Shown: positions 1 to 8,952 of the stretch, in pieces
Layout: each line of letters begins with the position of its first letter
Position numbering within the stretch: the stretch's first letter is position 1
Assembly (NCBI GenBank): GCA_965202905.1
Contig: OZ241868.1
Location: forward strand, 1,674,001-1,738,000
DNA length: 64,000 nt
Reading direction: 5' to 3'
Origin: CAYFYS01 sp965202905
GTDB lineage: Bacteria; Pseudomonadota; Alphaproteobacteria; MPNO01
Position numbers and translations under genes: made by a program
Notes under the pieces: generated by a model
Database searches by the model: none
Told to the model about the DNA's origin: nothing
The model's input: only the letters and a program-made list of their open reading frames with translations

Positions 1-667
1 AGACCGACTGGTTCGACGACCAGATCGTGATCTTGCCGTTGCTGTCGATCTCGGCCAGGGCCGAGCAGGGCTCCATGTAGGAGTGGGCCTGGGCCTGGGT
101 CTCGTAGGCGCCTTCGACCACCGCGGCGCATTGCTCCCAGGCCGCGGCGACGTCGCCTTCGACGATCTCGATGACCGCCATCGTGTTGGGCGCGTTCTCG
201 GCCTCGAAGGTCTTTATGTAGTCGGCGAAACCCTCGTGCAGAATCGGGGCGCCGTCGGCCGTTGCCGCCTCGGGGGTGAAGACCGCCGGCAGCTCCTCAT
301 AGGAGATGTCGATGAGGCTTACCGCCTTCCTCGCGGTCTCCGGATCTGTGGCGGCGACGGCGGCGACCGGCTCGCCCATGTACCGGACTTTGCCCAACGC
401 AAGCGCGGTCTCGTCCTTGATGAAGGCGCCGATCCGGCGCCCGCCTATATCCTCGCCGGTGATCACCGCCTCGACGCCGTCGAGCGCCCGCGCGGCGGCG
501 AGATCGTAGCCGGTGATCCTCGCATGGGCATACGGGCTCGGCACGATCACGCCGACCAGCATGTCCGGCCGGCCCATGTCGTCGCAATAGACCGCCTTGC
601 CGGTGATCTTGTCGCCGGTTTCGAGCCGCGGGATGCCGCGGCCGACGGGTCCTTGCCGGTCGTTCAT
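1..667 (-). CDS. Molybdenum hydroxylase large (molybdopterin) subunit, N-terminal part
   Basis: This is the first 222 residues of a xanthine dehydrogenase/CO dehydrogenase CoxL-type large subunit; the gene runs off the left edge. The protein begins MNDRQGPVGRGIPRLETGDK and continues with the family's ITGKAVYCDDM and PSPYAHARI segments, then a YEELPAVFTPEAA stretch typical of the N-terminal a/b hammerhead domain. That domain precedes the molybdopterin-binding domain, which is outside the window. The ATG overlaps the stop of the [2Fe-2S] subunit gene by 4 bases (ATGA), so the two are translationally coupled. With the next two genes it forms a medium-small-large operon on the minus strand. The substrate cannot be read from this fragment: CO, aldehydes and N-heterocycles are all possible. 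Confidence 0.85.
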   Translation of the reverse strand, partial: MNDRQGPVGRGIPRLETGDKITGKAVYCDDMGRPDMLVGVIVPSPYAHARITGYDLAAARALDGVEAVITGEDIGGRRIGAFIKDETALALGKVRYMGEPVAAVAATDPETARKAVSLIDISYEELPAVFTPEAATADGAPILHEGFADYIKTFEAENAPNTMAVIEIVEGDVAAAWEQCAAVVEGAYETQAQAHSYMEPCSALAEIDSNGKITIWSSNQSV

Positions 668-1140
668 GACGGCCCTCCCATACTCGACGCGCGCACCGCC
701 TCGATCACTTTCACATAGCCGGAGCAGCGGCACAGATTGCCCGACAGGCCGTCGCGGATCTCTTCCTCGGTCGGCTGCGGCGTGCGGTCGAGCAGGGCGG
801 TCGCGGCGACGATCATGCCGGGCATACAGAACCCGCACTGGACCGCGCCGTGGTCGAGGAAGGCCTGCTGGACCGTCGACAGCGATCCGGCCCGGCCCAG
901 CCCTTCGATAGTGGTGATCTCCCGGCCCGCGGCATTGGCGGCCAGCGTCAGGCAGCCACGTGCGACCTCGCCGTCGATCAGCACCGAGCAGGCGCCGCAG
1001 ACCCCCTGGTTGCAGCCGCGCTTGGCGCCGGTGAGCGAGACCTGCTCGCGCAGAACCTGCAGCAGCGTGTGCCAGGGCTGGACGAACATCTGACGCGCCC
1101 GGCCGTTGACGTTCAGCGTGATCGGGATGGCCTCGCTCAT
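664..1140 (-). CDS. Molybdenum hydroxylase [2Fe-2S] small subunit (CoxS/XdhA-like)
   Basis: This 158-residue iron-sulfur subunit passes electrons from the molybdenum centre to the FAD subunit. The N-terminal ferredoxin fold has the plant-type [2Fe-2S] pattern CNQGVCGACSVLIDG, and the C-terminal four-helix domain carries the second cluster (CGFCMPGM ... LCRCSGYVKV). The length is normal for the family. The start chosen is the ATG at 1138-1140, which gives MSEAIPITLNVNGRAR; the open frame extends upstream but only inside the FAD-subunit gene. It overlaps both neighbours by 4 bases, an arrangement of tightly coupled subunits. Identification of the family is firm, the substrate is not. Confidence 0.92.
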   Translation of the reverse strand: MSEAIPITLNVNGRARQMFVQPWHTLLQVLREQVSLTGAKRGCNQGVCGACSVLIDGEVARGCLTLAANAAGREITTIEGLGRAGSLSTVQQAFLDHGAVQCGFCMPGMIVAATALLDRTPQPTEEEIRDGLSGNLCRCSGYVKVIEAVRASSMGGPS

Positions 1141-1994
1141 CGTCCGACTCCATCGCCCGCGCGGGCCTTCGCGATCGCGCGGGCGAGCAGAGGGGCAATC
1201 AGCATCATCCGATACTCGCCCGAACCGCGCATGTCGTCGACCGGATCGCACCCCTCGGCGATCGTCGCCGCGGCCTCTTCGATCGCCGCCTCGTCGAGCG
1301 TGGACCCGTTGAGTCGGTTCTCCGCCGCGGCCACCCGCACCGGGGTCGGCCCGCAGCTTCCCACCGCGATGCGGATCGCGCCGCAGCGATCGCTGTCCAT
1401 GGCGAGGACGGCGGCGACCGAAACCGTGGCGAAATCGCCTTCGACCCTGGCGAATTTCTCGTAGCCGCCCGATGCGCCGAGCGGCGAGGGTGGCAGGGTG
1501 ACCGCGGTAATCAGCTCGCCCGGCTCGAGTGCGACCTCGAAATAGTCGACGAAGAAATCCTCCGCCGCGATCGTCCGCTCCCCTTCGGGCCCCGCGACCT
1601 CGATGGACGCATCGAGCGCCACCAGCGCGCCGGGATAGTCCGCCGCCGGATCGCCGTGGCCGATCGAACCGCCGATGGTCCCCATGTTGCGGATCGCCGG
1701 ATGGCCGATCGCCCGCGCGGTCTGGCGCAGCAGCCCGTGGGCTCCGGACAGCCCCGCAGCGGTCGCGACCGCATGGTGCGCGGTCATCGCGCCGATATGG
1801 AGCCCGCCGTCGGGCCGCGGCGCGATGCCTTTGAGCCCGGGGATGTGGCGCAAGCTCACCAGCGCCGAAGGCATGACCAGATCGGCGTTCATCATCGCAA
1901 CCAGAGTCGCCCCGCCGGCCAGGCAGCGCGCGTCCTCGTCGGCGGCGAGCAGGGCGACCGCGTCTGCGACCGTCCTCGGGTCGTGAAACTCCAT
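1137..1994 (-). CDS. Molybdenum hydroxylase FAD-binding medium subunit (CoxM-like)
   Basis: This 285-residue flavin subunit of the same hydroxylase complex begins MEFHDPRTVADAVALLA. It shows the FAD-binding motifs of the PCMH family, AGGATLVAMM near residue 30 and TIGGSIGHGDPAADYP near residue 110. The C-terminal CO dehydrogenase flavoprotein domain follows. The open frame extends much further upstream, but that part lies antisense to the oxidoreductase gene and is rejected. The first gene of the operon, it starts about 120 bases from the divergent quinone oxidoreductase gene, so 1995-2114 should hold both promoters. Confidence 0.9.
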   Translation of the reverse strand: MEFHDPRTVADAVALLAADEDARCLAGGATLVAMMNADLVMPSALVSLRHIPGLKGIAPRPDGGLHIGAMTAHHAVATAAGLSGAHGLLRQTARAIGHPAIRNMGTIGGSIGHGDPAADYPGALVALDASIEVAGPEGERTIAAEDFFVDYFEVALEPGELITAVTLPPSPLGASGGYEKFARVEGDFATVSVAAVLAMDSDRCGAIRIAVGSCGPTPVRVAAAENRLNGSTLDEAAIEEAAATIAEGCDPVDDMRGSGEYRMMLIAPLLARAIAKARAGDGVGR

Positions 1995-2114
1995 CCGATG
2001 CGCCTTCCTGACCCCTTGATCTGCGCGGAGTATGTCCGATGGCCGATCCGGTCGCAATCGCGCCGGCAGTCGGTTAGTGTGGACAAACCGCTGTTGCGAA
2101 GGGGATTTGCGTCG

Positions 2115-3107
2115 ATGCCGATGGCCGCCGTCATCCACGAAAAGGGCACGCCCGATGTCTTCCGCTGGGAGGAGGTCGCAGTCCCCGACCCGGGCCCGGG
2201 CGAGGTCCGGCTGCGCAACGAGGCGGTCGGCGTGAACTATGTCGACACCTATCACCGGCGCGGAATGCCGCACCCCTGGCCGACGCCCGACCTTCCTCTG
2301 GTGCTGGGGTTCGAGGGCGCCGGCGTGGTGACTCAGACCGGCCCCGGCGTCACGGAGTTCAAGCCCGGCGACCGGGTCGGCTACGCCATGCCGCCGCACG
2401 GCGCCTACAGCCAGGAACGGGTCTATCCGGCCGACAAGCTGCTGGCGCTGCCCGACGGAATCGATGCGCGGACCGTCGCGGCGCTGATGCTCAAGGGGCT
2501 GACCGCGCAGTACCTTTTGCGGCGGACCCACCGGGTCGCGCCGGGCGAGACGATCCTGGTGCACGCCGCGGCCGGTGGGATGGGCCAGATCCTGTGCCAG
2601 TGGGGCAAGCATCTGGGTGCGACGGTCATCGGCACCGTCAGCAGCCGGGAGAAGGCCGCGCAGGCCCGGGCGGCCGGCTGCGACCATGCGGTCGTCCACG
2701 GCGCGGGCGACTTCGTCGCCACCGTCAAGGAGGTGACCGGCGGCGAGGGCTGCGCTGTGGTCTACGAATCGATCGGCAAGGACACCTTCCGTCGTTCCAT
2801 GGACTGTCTGCGCCCCCTCGGCATGATGGCGAGCTACGGCCATGCCTCCGGCGCGCCCGATCCGGTGGACGTGATCGAACTCGGCGCGCGCGGCTCGCTG
2901 TTCCTGACCCGGCCGGCGATCATGCACTACATGGCCAGGCGCGAAGACATGGTGGCCGGCGCCGAGGAACTGTTCGCCGCGATCGTCTCCGGCGCGGTCA
3001 AGCCCGCGATCAACCACCTCTACCCGCTCAGCGAGGCCGCACAGGCCCACCGCGCGATCGAGGACCGCCGCACCACCGGAGCCACCGTGCTGCTGCCGTT
3101 CGATTAG
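2115..3107 (+). CDS. Quinone oxidoreductase (zinc-independent MDR superfamily, Qor-like)
   Basis: This 330-residue medium-chain dehydrogenase/reductase is of the NADPH:quinone reductase type. The GroES-like N-terminus contains GVNYVDTYHRRG and LGFEGAGVV. The Rossmann part contains the glycine-rich AAAGGMGQILCQWGKHLGA, followed by a C-terminal HRAIEDRRTTGATVLLP that is characteristic of the QOR branch. No zinc-binding residues are seen, as expected for QOR. Two starts are possible, 2115 (MPMAAVIHE) or the ATG two codons later. It is monocistronic and divergent from the molybdenum hydroxylase operon. Its physiological quinone or enone substrate cannot be inferred. Confidence 0.9.
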   Translation: MPMAAVIHEKGTPDVFRWEEVAVPDPGPGEVRLRNEAVGVNYVDTYHRRGMPHPWPTPDLPLVLGFEGAGVVTQTGPGVTEFKPGDRVGYAMPPHGAYSQERVYPADKLLALPDGIDARTVAALMLKGLTAQYLLRRTHRVAPGETILVHAAAGGMGQILCQWGKHLGATVIGTVSSREKAAQARAAGCDHAVVHGAGDFVATVKEVTGGEGCAVVYESIGKDTFRRSMDCLRPLGMMASYGHASGAPDPVDVIELGARGSLFLTRPAIMHYMARREDMVAGAEELFAAIVSGAVKPAINHLYPLSEAAQAHRAIEDRRTTGATVLLPFD

Positions 3108-3265
3108 GAAGCTCGCGCGGCGCGACGCGCTTGCGGTTACGTCCGGTTACGTCGGACAACGGCCTTCGGAAATCGAATGGTTTGCGCCATTCCGGCCATC
3201 CAGCGCCTTATTGACAGACCCGATTACCGGGACGTTAATTCGCCGGCGAGGCTGGGGGAGGACCG

Positions 3266-3883
3266 ATGAGAAAAGCGTGTTTGTGCCTGGGTGTCCTGGG
3301 GTCGTTGCCGGCATTTGCGGCCACCGCACAGGCCCACCATGTCATGGACGGGACGCTGCCGGGGAGCGTCTTCCAAGGGCTCTTGTCCGGTTTCGGCCAT
3401 CCGGTCATCGGGCTCGATCACTTCGCCTTCGTGATCGCCGTCGGTCTGGTTGCGGCCCTCCATCGCCGCGCCTACGCGTTGCCCGCCTGTTTCCTGGCGG
3501 CGATGGCGATCGGCGTCGCCGGCCGCTTGACCTCCGTCGACATGCCGGCCGCCGAGGTTGCGATCGCGCTGTCGGTGATCGTGCTGGGCGGGTTGGCGAT
3601 CCGCGCGGGCTCGCTCCCCGTGGCGGTCTCGGCCGTCCTGTTCGCGTTCGCCGGGCTGTTTCACGGCTACGCCTATGGCGAGAGCATCCTCGGCGCCGAG
3701 GCCGCCCCCCTGATCGCCTATTTCATCGGTCTGGTCGTCGTCCAGTACGCGATCGCCGCCGGGGTGATCGGGCTGCTTCGGCTCGATGCCGTCGCGGCCC
3801 TGCAGGCCGCGCCGGGGCGCATCGCCGGTGGCGCGGTACTGGGCGTCGGGTTGGTTTTCCTGGCCGACTCCCTCGCCGCGTGA
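3266..3883 (+). CDS. HupE/UreJ family membrane protein
   Basis: This 205-residue integral membrane protein begins with a cleavable signal sequence (MRKACLCLGVLGSLPAFAATAQA, cleavage about residue 23) and has about six further hydrophobic segments. The motif GHPVIGLDHFAFVIAVGLVA matches the HupE/UreJ signature (HP..G.DH), and AGLFHGYAYGE carries the second conserved histidine. Family members are putative nickel or cobalt permeases. Upstream sequence (3108-3265) contains no recognisable B12-riboswitch core, although cobalt-type HupE genes are often under such control. Metal specificity is therefore open. There is no urease or hydrogenase gene nearby. Confidence 0.85.
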   Translation: MRKACLCLGVLGSLPAFAATAQAHHVMDGTLPGSVFQGLLSGFGHPVIGLDHFAFVIAVGLVAALHRRAYALPACFLAAMAIGVAGRLTSVDMPAAEVAIALSVIVLGGLAIRAGSLPVAVSAVLFAFAGLFHGYAYGESILGAEAAPLIAYFIGLVVVQYAIAAGVIGLLRLDAVAALQAAPGRIAGGAVLGVGLVFLADSLAA

Positions 3884-4126
3884 GACGCTATCCGCCGCAC
3901 GAGAGTCCGGTCGGTTCGTCCCGGCAGGCGTAATCCCGGCGGTGCTGCCGCCTTTCCATGGCGATTCGGTCGATGGCGATCCGGGCCGCGGAATGCGCGA
4001 CCGGACGAAGGGTGGGCGCCGGTCCTTCCGGGCCGGCTGCCGTGCCATCTTGTCCGTGGGCTTGTCCATGCGCTTGTCTGAGCGACAACCGCCGTTCCCG
4101 CGCGGGATACGAGCCGAAGCGGTCCC

Positions 4127-4470
4127 TCAGGCCGCAACGAACGTCCCGTGGAAGCCGAGCGGCAGGGCATAGGGGAGGCTTGCCACCGCAAGCGCTCCAT
4201 CGGTGAGCCGTGCGGCGTCGAAGACGCTGACCCACGTGACCCCGGCGGCAAAATCGAGGCTGACGCCGATCAACCAGCCGTCATCCTCGCCGCCGCCGCC
4301 GGGCCTGGGCGCGAACAGGTGCTCCTCGGGGATCGTGGTCGGCCCGTAAGAGTGGACGCCGAGGGCGCCGGTCTCGATGTCGAGCCGCTCGACCGCGTTG
4401 AGCATCGGGTGACTCGACCGCGTCTTCCTCTCGCGCGTTCGGAGCGTGATTTTGCGGTAGCGCATGCCGG
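4127..4470 (-). pseudogene. Carotenoid oxygenase C-terminal remnant
   Basis: About 110 residues on the minus strand match the C-terminal end of carotenoid cleavage dioxygenases (RPE65/BCO family): RYRKITLRTRERKTRSSHPM, EEHLFAPRPGG, EDDGWLIGVSLDF, FDAARLTDG and the terminal ALPLGFHGTFVA containing the last iron-ligand histidine. Full enzymes are about 450-500 residues, so three quarters of the gene is missing. Upstream, the frame enters low-quality sequence without the family's other histidine motifs. I infer a truncated, non-functional remnant at the edge of the accessory region. Confidence 0.7.
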
Positions 4471-4636
4471 CCGTCGCCGCCGGTGCGGCCCGGATCGGAC
4501 TTCTTGCCCAGGCCCTGCGGCTCCATCGAGGCCCATTACGCATCGCTCAAAACCATCCTCATCATCGACAACATCCCGCGTTTCGGAAGCTTGGATCACG
4601 ATCCAACCCGACTCACCAATACAAATCTCAACAGGC

Positions 4637-4982
4637 GGTAGTGTCTCAGTTTGGATCGAATCGCTTCGGCTTCGTCGCCTGCGCGTCGGTCGAGCAGAGG
4701 ATCCATTCCCCGGTGATCCATTCCATGTCCCGCAGCATGTCCGATACGCCCGCCGCCATCGCCGGGGCGCCTTTCAGCGTCTTGTGAATGCGCACGAAGT
4801 TGTAGTGCATGAAGTAGGGCATCGGAAGGCGGGCTACGCGGTCGCCGGGCTAGGGGCGAACGGCCGCTTGAAGGCTCCGGTGGCGGTGCGTCTGGGCTTG
4901 GTCTACCGCTTCTGATCGATCTCCGGTTCGCGGCCCCGGTTCAACAAGCCGGGGCCGCAGCTTTTCAAACTGAGACACTACC
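4637..4982. mobile_element. Short IS1-like/MITE-like element with intact ends and 8-bp target duplication
   Basis: Perfect 17-bp inverted ends, GGTAGTGTCTCAGTTTG (4637-4653) and its complement (4966-4982), are flanked by the direct repeat CAACAGGC at 4629-4636 and 4983-4990. The GGT ends and 8-bp duplication fit the IS1 family. Inside, minus strand about 4650-4815, lies a transposase C-terminus (HYNFVRIHKTLKGAPAMAAG). The rest of the transposase is missing. The other half (about 4825-4960, plus strand) instead encodes the end of a protein finishing RLGLVYRF, an outer-membrane beta-barrel-like end. It is followed by a GC-rich hairpin (4931-4959). It cannot move by itself; mobilisation in trans by a full-length copy is possible. 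Confidence 0.75.
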
Positions 4983-4997
4983 CAACAGGCCCTAGCC

Positions 4998-5207
4998 TTG
5001 ATCTTCCCTGCGATTGGTGATATCTTACCGTGTGACTTGATCGACTCCATCAGGCGGTCGATTAGAAAGAAAACCTATACACTCCATCTGGTAAAGACGG
5101 ATGTCGAAAACTTTGAAGACACCCTATTCAAAATCAACCGAAAGATCAAGGCGACCATCGACGAGCTGACGAGCCGCAAGCAGGTCATATTGAAAGGGAT
5201 ACCATGA
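4998..5207 (+). CDS. Small hypothetical protein upstream of the DUF262 gene, possibly 5'-truncated
   Basis: Up to 69 residues ending KIKATIDELTSRKQVILKGI-P, with the charged helical character of a protein C-terminus. Its TGA overlaps the ATG of the DUF262 gene (ATGA), which argues that the frame is really translated. No family is recognised. The only starts in the frame are weak (a TTG at 4998), and the frame opens inside the mobile element ending at 4982. The original 5' end may therefore have been lost when that element inserted. Confidence 0.4.
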   Translation: MIFPAIGDILPCDLIDSIRRSIRKKTYTLHLVKTDVENFEDTLFKINRKIKATIDELTSRKQVILKGIP

Positions 5208-7156
5208 AGATATCAACGATATTGGACCATATCGACAGCGGGCACATGGCGCTGCCGGAATTCCAGCGAGGCTACGTCTGGAACCGCGACCAGGTGCGCG
5301 GCCTGTTCAATTCCCTTTATCTTGGCCACCCCGTCGGCGGGCTGCTGGTTTGGGCAACCGAAGCGAAAACCGCAGCCCACCGGGGCGACGGCCCGATTGC
5401 CGCCGGTATCGTCAAGCTTCTCCTCGACGGGCAACAACGTATGACCTCGATTTACGGCGTCGTGCGCGGCAATCCGCCGAAGTTTTTCGACGGCAACGAA
5501 CAGGCTATCACCAACCTGCGATTCCACCTCGGCGCCGAAACCTTCGCCTTCTATCAGCCCGTCAAGATGCAGGATGATCCGCTGTGGATCGACGTCACGG
5601 CCTTGATGCAGGCGGGCATGGCCGGGCTCGGGACGTTCGTGGCGCAGCTTTCCGCCGATCCGGTCCACGCCGCCCGGGTGGGCGACTTCGCCGGGCGGCT
5701 AAGCAAGCTCTTGGGCATCGCCGACATCGACCTGCATATCGAAGAGGTGACAGGGACGGACAAGACGCTCGATATCGTCGTCGACATCTTCAACCGCGTG
5801 AACAGCGGCGGGACCAAGCTCTCCAAGGGCGACTTGGCGCTGGCGAAGATTTGCGCCGAATGGCCGGACGCCCGCGATGCCATGAAGGCCAAGCTCCAGG
5901 AGTGGAGCAAAGCAGGCTATGATTTCGATCTGGACTGGCTGCTGCGGTCAGTGAACGCGATTTTAACCGGCGAGGCCAAGTTCAGCCATCTGCACGACAA
6001 GGGCGCGCTGGACATTCAGGAGGGGCTCAAGCGGGCGTCGAAGCATGTCGATACAAGCCTGAACCTGATTGCCGGACGGCTCGGCCTCGACCACGACCGC
6101 GTCTTCTTCGGTCGCTCCAGCGTGCCCATCATGGTCCGCTACCTGGACCGGAAAAACGGCGCCCTGGACGCCAAGGAACGCGATAAACTGCTGTTCTGGT
6201 TCGCCCAGGCGGCCATGTGGGGCCGGTTCTCGGGCTCGACGGAAACCGCCATCGACCAAGACCTGGCCGCGCTCGAAGGGCCGAAGGGCAACCTTGATTC
6301 GCTGATCGAACAACTTCATCTCTGGCGCGGCGGGCTGCGGGTGGACCCGGAACACTTCGCCGGCTGGAGCGTTGGCGCACGGTTCTACCCCATCCTCTAC
6401 ATGTTAACCCGCATGGGCGAAGCCTGTGACTGGGGCACGGGCCTGCCGCTCAAGGCCAACATGCTCGGCAAGATGAGCCGTCTGGAAGTGCACCACATCT
6501 TCTCCAAGGCGCAACTCTACAAGCACAAGCACAAGAGGGCGGAGGTGAACGCGCTGGCGAACTTCTGCTTCCTGACCAAGGACACCAACCTGAACATCAG
6601 CGACCGCCTGCCCGAGGACTACTTCCCCGAGGTGGAAGCGAAGTATCCCGGTGCGCTGGCGTCGCAGTGGATTCCGATGGACCCGGCGCTCTGGAAGGTC
6701 GGGCGCTATCCAGATTTCCTCGAAGCCCGCAAGAAGCTGCTGGCGACGGAAGCCAACCAGCGCTTCTCGGAACTGCTGCATGGCGACAGGCAGTGGCTTG
6801 CCGAAAATACGCCCGCCGCGGCGGCGCCCACACCGGGGCCCGTAGGGGGCATCGCCAGCGAAGCAGAAGAGCTGGAGCTGGAAGCGCTCAACGACTGGGT
6901 GGAGAAACAGGGTATGCCGCGCGGCTATGTGGCCTTCGGCTATGCCGATCCCGACACAGGCGCGGAAAAGGCCGTGTTGGACCTGGTCTGGCCGGAAGGA
7001 CTGCAACCCGGGCTTACCGGGCCGGTCGCGGTGCTGCTGAACGAGACGGCGGATGTGCTGGCGATCGCAAGCGCCGCCGGGTTCCGCTGCTTCACGGCGG
7101 TGGCGGACTTCCGCAGCTACGTCGAAACCGAAATCCTCAAACTCGACGCCGCCTGA
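5204..7156 (+). CDS. DUF262 and HNH-domain restriction-like protein (GmrSD-type)
   Basis: This 650-residue protein has an N-terminal DUF262 (ParB-like NTPase fold): LPEFQRGYVWNRDQV near residue 17, the diagnostic LLDGQQRMTSIYG near residue 75 and FNRVNSGGTKLSKGDLALAK near residue 195. The C-terminal half has an HNH-type nuclease segment, LEVHHIFSKAQLYK, then NALANFCFLTKDTNLNISDR. GmrSD-family proteins combine a DUF262 nucleotide-dependent module with a DUF1524-type HNH nuclease and cut modified phage DNA; whether this one recognises modified bases is unknown. It is translationally coupled to the small upstream frame. Defence is the likely role given the surrounding region. Confidence 0.85.
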   Translation: MKISTILDHIDSGHMALPEFQRGYVWNRDQVRGLFNSLYLGHPVGGLLVWATEAKTAAHRGDGPIAAGIVKLLLDGQQRMTSIYGVVRGNPPKFFDGNEQAITNLRFHLGAETFAFYQPVKMQDDPLWIDVTALMQAGMAGLGTFVAQLSADPVHAARVGDFAGRLSKLLGIADIDLHIEEVTGTDKTLDIVVDIFNRVNSGGTKLSKGDLALAKICAEWPDARDAMKAKLQEWSKAGYDFDLDWLLRSVNAILTGEAKFSHLHDKGALDIQEGLKRASKHVDTSLNLIAGRLGLDHDRVFFGRSSVPIMVRYLDRKNGALDAKERDKLLFWFAQAAMWGRFSGSTETAIDQDLAALEGPKGNLDSLIEQLHLWRGGLRVDPEHFAGWSVGARFYPILYMLTRMGEACDWGTGLPLKANMLGKMSRLEVHHIFSKAQLYKHKHKRAEVNALANFCFLTKDTNLNISDRLPEDYFPEVEAKYPGALASQWIPMDPALWKVGRYPDFLEARKKLLATEANQRFSELLHGDRQWLAENTPAAAAPTPGPVGGIASEAEELELEALNDWVEKQGMPRGYVAFGYADPDTGAEKAVLDLVWPEGLQPGLTGPVAVLLNETADVLAIASAAGFRCFTAVADFRSYVETEILKLDAA

Positions 7157-7208
7157 TCCGGACGCCGCGATAACGACATGACCGAACTGGGATTCCGCAT
7201 GCAGGAAC

Positions 7209-7650
7209 GGGGTCGGGTCTCACATTACTCTACATCCTCGCGAACCCGGGCTTCGCCCTGGAACTTACGTACCGAGCGGCTGACGGTCATATAGCGGCCG
7301 CCAAAGATTTCGGCGATCGCTTTCATGGTACGAGCGCCCGAAAGGCAGGCCGGGGCCATCGCCCCGCCGCGGTCGGGATATCCGGCGAGAAGGGCCTCTA
7401 TCGGGTCGGCCGACATATGGCGCTGCACCCCTGGGGATTTTGGTCTGCGCGGCCGCGCCTTCCTCGACGAACCGTTTATCACGCCGATGTGTTTGGCCCC
7501 GCCGCCCGCCAAGGCGGGCGCAAACCCGACCCGGGATCGCGAGCAAACGCCCGCGATCCCCATCGTCGACAAAGAACGTCTCCCGCCGGTCGCCGCGCGC
7601 GGTCGGACGATACGCGGCGCCTGTCAGGCGGTTCGGGAGCCCGCTTTGCC
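7209..7650 (-). mobile_element. Decayed RAYT-type (IS200-like Y1 transposase) element, copy 1
   Basis: The left end is GGGGTCGGGTCTCACAT (7209-7225), the same boundary as copies 2 and 3. On the minus strand, broken frames preserve the N-terminal RAYT segment (YRPTARGDRRETFFVDDGDR) and, in another frame, the C-terminal helix-turn-helix (SGARTMKAIAEIFGGRYMTV). The central catalytic part is scrambled and no right-hand end with the GTGAGACC motif is found. It abuts the 3' end of the secreted-protein gene at 7659. RAYTs are single-copy HUH transposases that mobilise short palindromic elements. Confidence 0.6.
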
Positions 7651-7658
7651 GACAGGGC

Positions 7659-8858
7659 CTAGAGAAACCGGAACACGATCGGACAGTTGACGACAAAACC
7701 CGCCGAACCGAACTCACCGCCGTCAGGGCCGGTCAGCCAGCCCTGTTCCACCAGCCCGAGGATCGCAAACTCCTCGGTCACGCGGGAGCGCAGACCTCGT
7801 TCGATCGCCGCATTGGTCCAGACTGCCGGGTTGAGATCCCACAACGGGCTATAGTCGGTTGCGATGGTGGGAATGCCACCCAGGACATTGAGTGGCGAAC
7901 GGCCGTCGGACAGCGCGCTATTCAGGCCCTGGCGCTGCGGGTTGCCCTTGCCGGTCGGACCGTTGACGAAGACAAAGATGCGCTCCACGGCGCTGAAAAG
8001 GCTGTCGTCCCCGCCCAGCGTCACGCTGTTCAGGCCCGGCGCATGAGTCGCGCCCTCCAGCGTCGCCGGCGCAGGATGATTGGCGTCCAGAGACACATAG
8101 AGCACCGGGCGGGCGAAACTGAAACCCGGCGTCAGTTCGAGAGTCACCGTACCCTTGGACGCGCAGATCGCAACGACCTTGTCATGGGTGATCGAATGAT
8201 CGGCATTACCGTCGCAGAACGCGTCGAGGGTCGCCGTATCGACATCGAAAGCGACGATCGGAGCGTTGTAAATGCGGCCGCCGGCGTTGGTCACTTTGAC
8301 CAGGGGGCTGTACGCCTCATCGCCGACCGAGCCGGGCTGTACGGCTGATGGCGGAAAATAGTTCGGCGCGGGGCCGGGCGTGACGCTGCGCGCCGGCGAA
8401 AAATCGACGGTCCCGGCTTCGAAAACCAGCTCGAAATCCTTGGACAGCGTCGCCTTGCGTACCGCCATGCCGACATCGGTGTAGGTCAATTTCGGCGAAT
8501 AGTTCAAGCCAAGCGCGGCCGCATTGCCGGCGTCGTCGGTATCTGTGACGACGTACCAGACGGTTTCGCCGGAAGCCATGCGGCCTTTATAGAGCGGCAG
8601 GGTTACGGTACCGGCATCGAGGTCGACCTGCCCGGCTTTGAGCAGTTTGTGAGGTCCGATCAGCTCCGCCTGCACCTCGGACGGCGCCGGCCCGAAATAG
8701 GTCAGCGGCACGTCGGCGCCGATCGAGGGGGGCGCCGGCGCAACATCGCCGTCATCGTCCGTTGCGGCCCGTTGCGCATGCCCGGTCACAGCGAACAGCA
8801 CAAGGACCAATACTCCGAATACGCTGGCGGACATCCGTCCGAAAATCGACTCGCCCAT
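7659..8858 (-). CDS. Secreted hypothetical protein
   Basis: This 399-residue protein has a signal peptide (MGESIFGRMSASVFGVLVLV ... GHAQ), followed by a mature part of alternating hydrophobic residues suggesting a beta-rich fold and few cysteines. Recognisable repeated themes are TDTDDAGNAAALGLNYSPKL and GPTGKGNPQRQGLNSALSDG near the C-terminus. I do not recognise an enzyme motif. The start at 8858 is chosen because AAGGAG lies 7 bases upstream; an ATG two codons earlier would overlap that site. It is flanked on both sides by RAYT-type remnants, so its neighbourhood has been rearranged. The function is unknown. Confidence 0.7.
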   Translation of the reverse strand: MGESIFGRMSASVFGVLVLVLFAVTGHAQRAATDDDGDVAPAPPSIGADVPLTYFGPAPSEVQAELIGPHKLLKAGQVDLDAGTVTLPLYKGRMASGETVWYVVTDTDDAGNAAALGLNYSPKLTYTDVGMAVRKATLSKDFELVFEAGTVDFSPARSVTPGPAPNYFPPSAVQPGSVGDEAYSPLVKVTNAGGRIYNAPIVAFDVDTATLDAFCDGNADHSITHDKVVAICASKGTVTLELTPGFSFARPVLYVSLDANHPAPATLEGATHAPGLNSVTLGGDDSLFSAVERIFVFVNGPTGKGNPQRQGLNSALSDGRSPLNVLGGIPTIATDYSPLWDLNPAVWTNAAIERGLRSRVTEEFAILGLVEQGWLTGPDGGEFGSAGFVVNCPIVFRFL

Positions 8859-8952
8859 CGACATGCTCCTTATATGGGTCTCAACGTTGCGTATTATTGT
8901 ATCCGATCTGGCGCCTGTCAATGAAGCGCGAATACGGATCAGGACAGGGAAC

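Noticed and set aside
1994..3050. Extension of the FAD-subunit frame to 637 residues
   Set aside because: The extension is antisense to the quinone oxidoreductase and unrelated to the family; MEFHDPRTVADAVALL is the usual start.
3108..3265. Possible B12 riboswitch before the HupE-like gene
   Set aside because: The B12-box core and the expected pairing elements could not be found.
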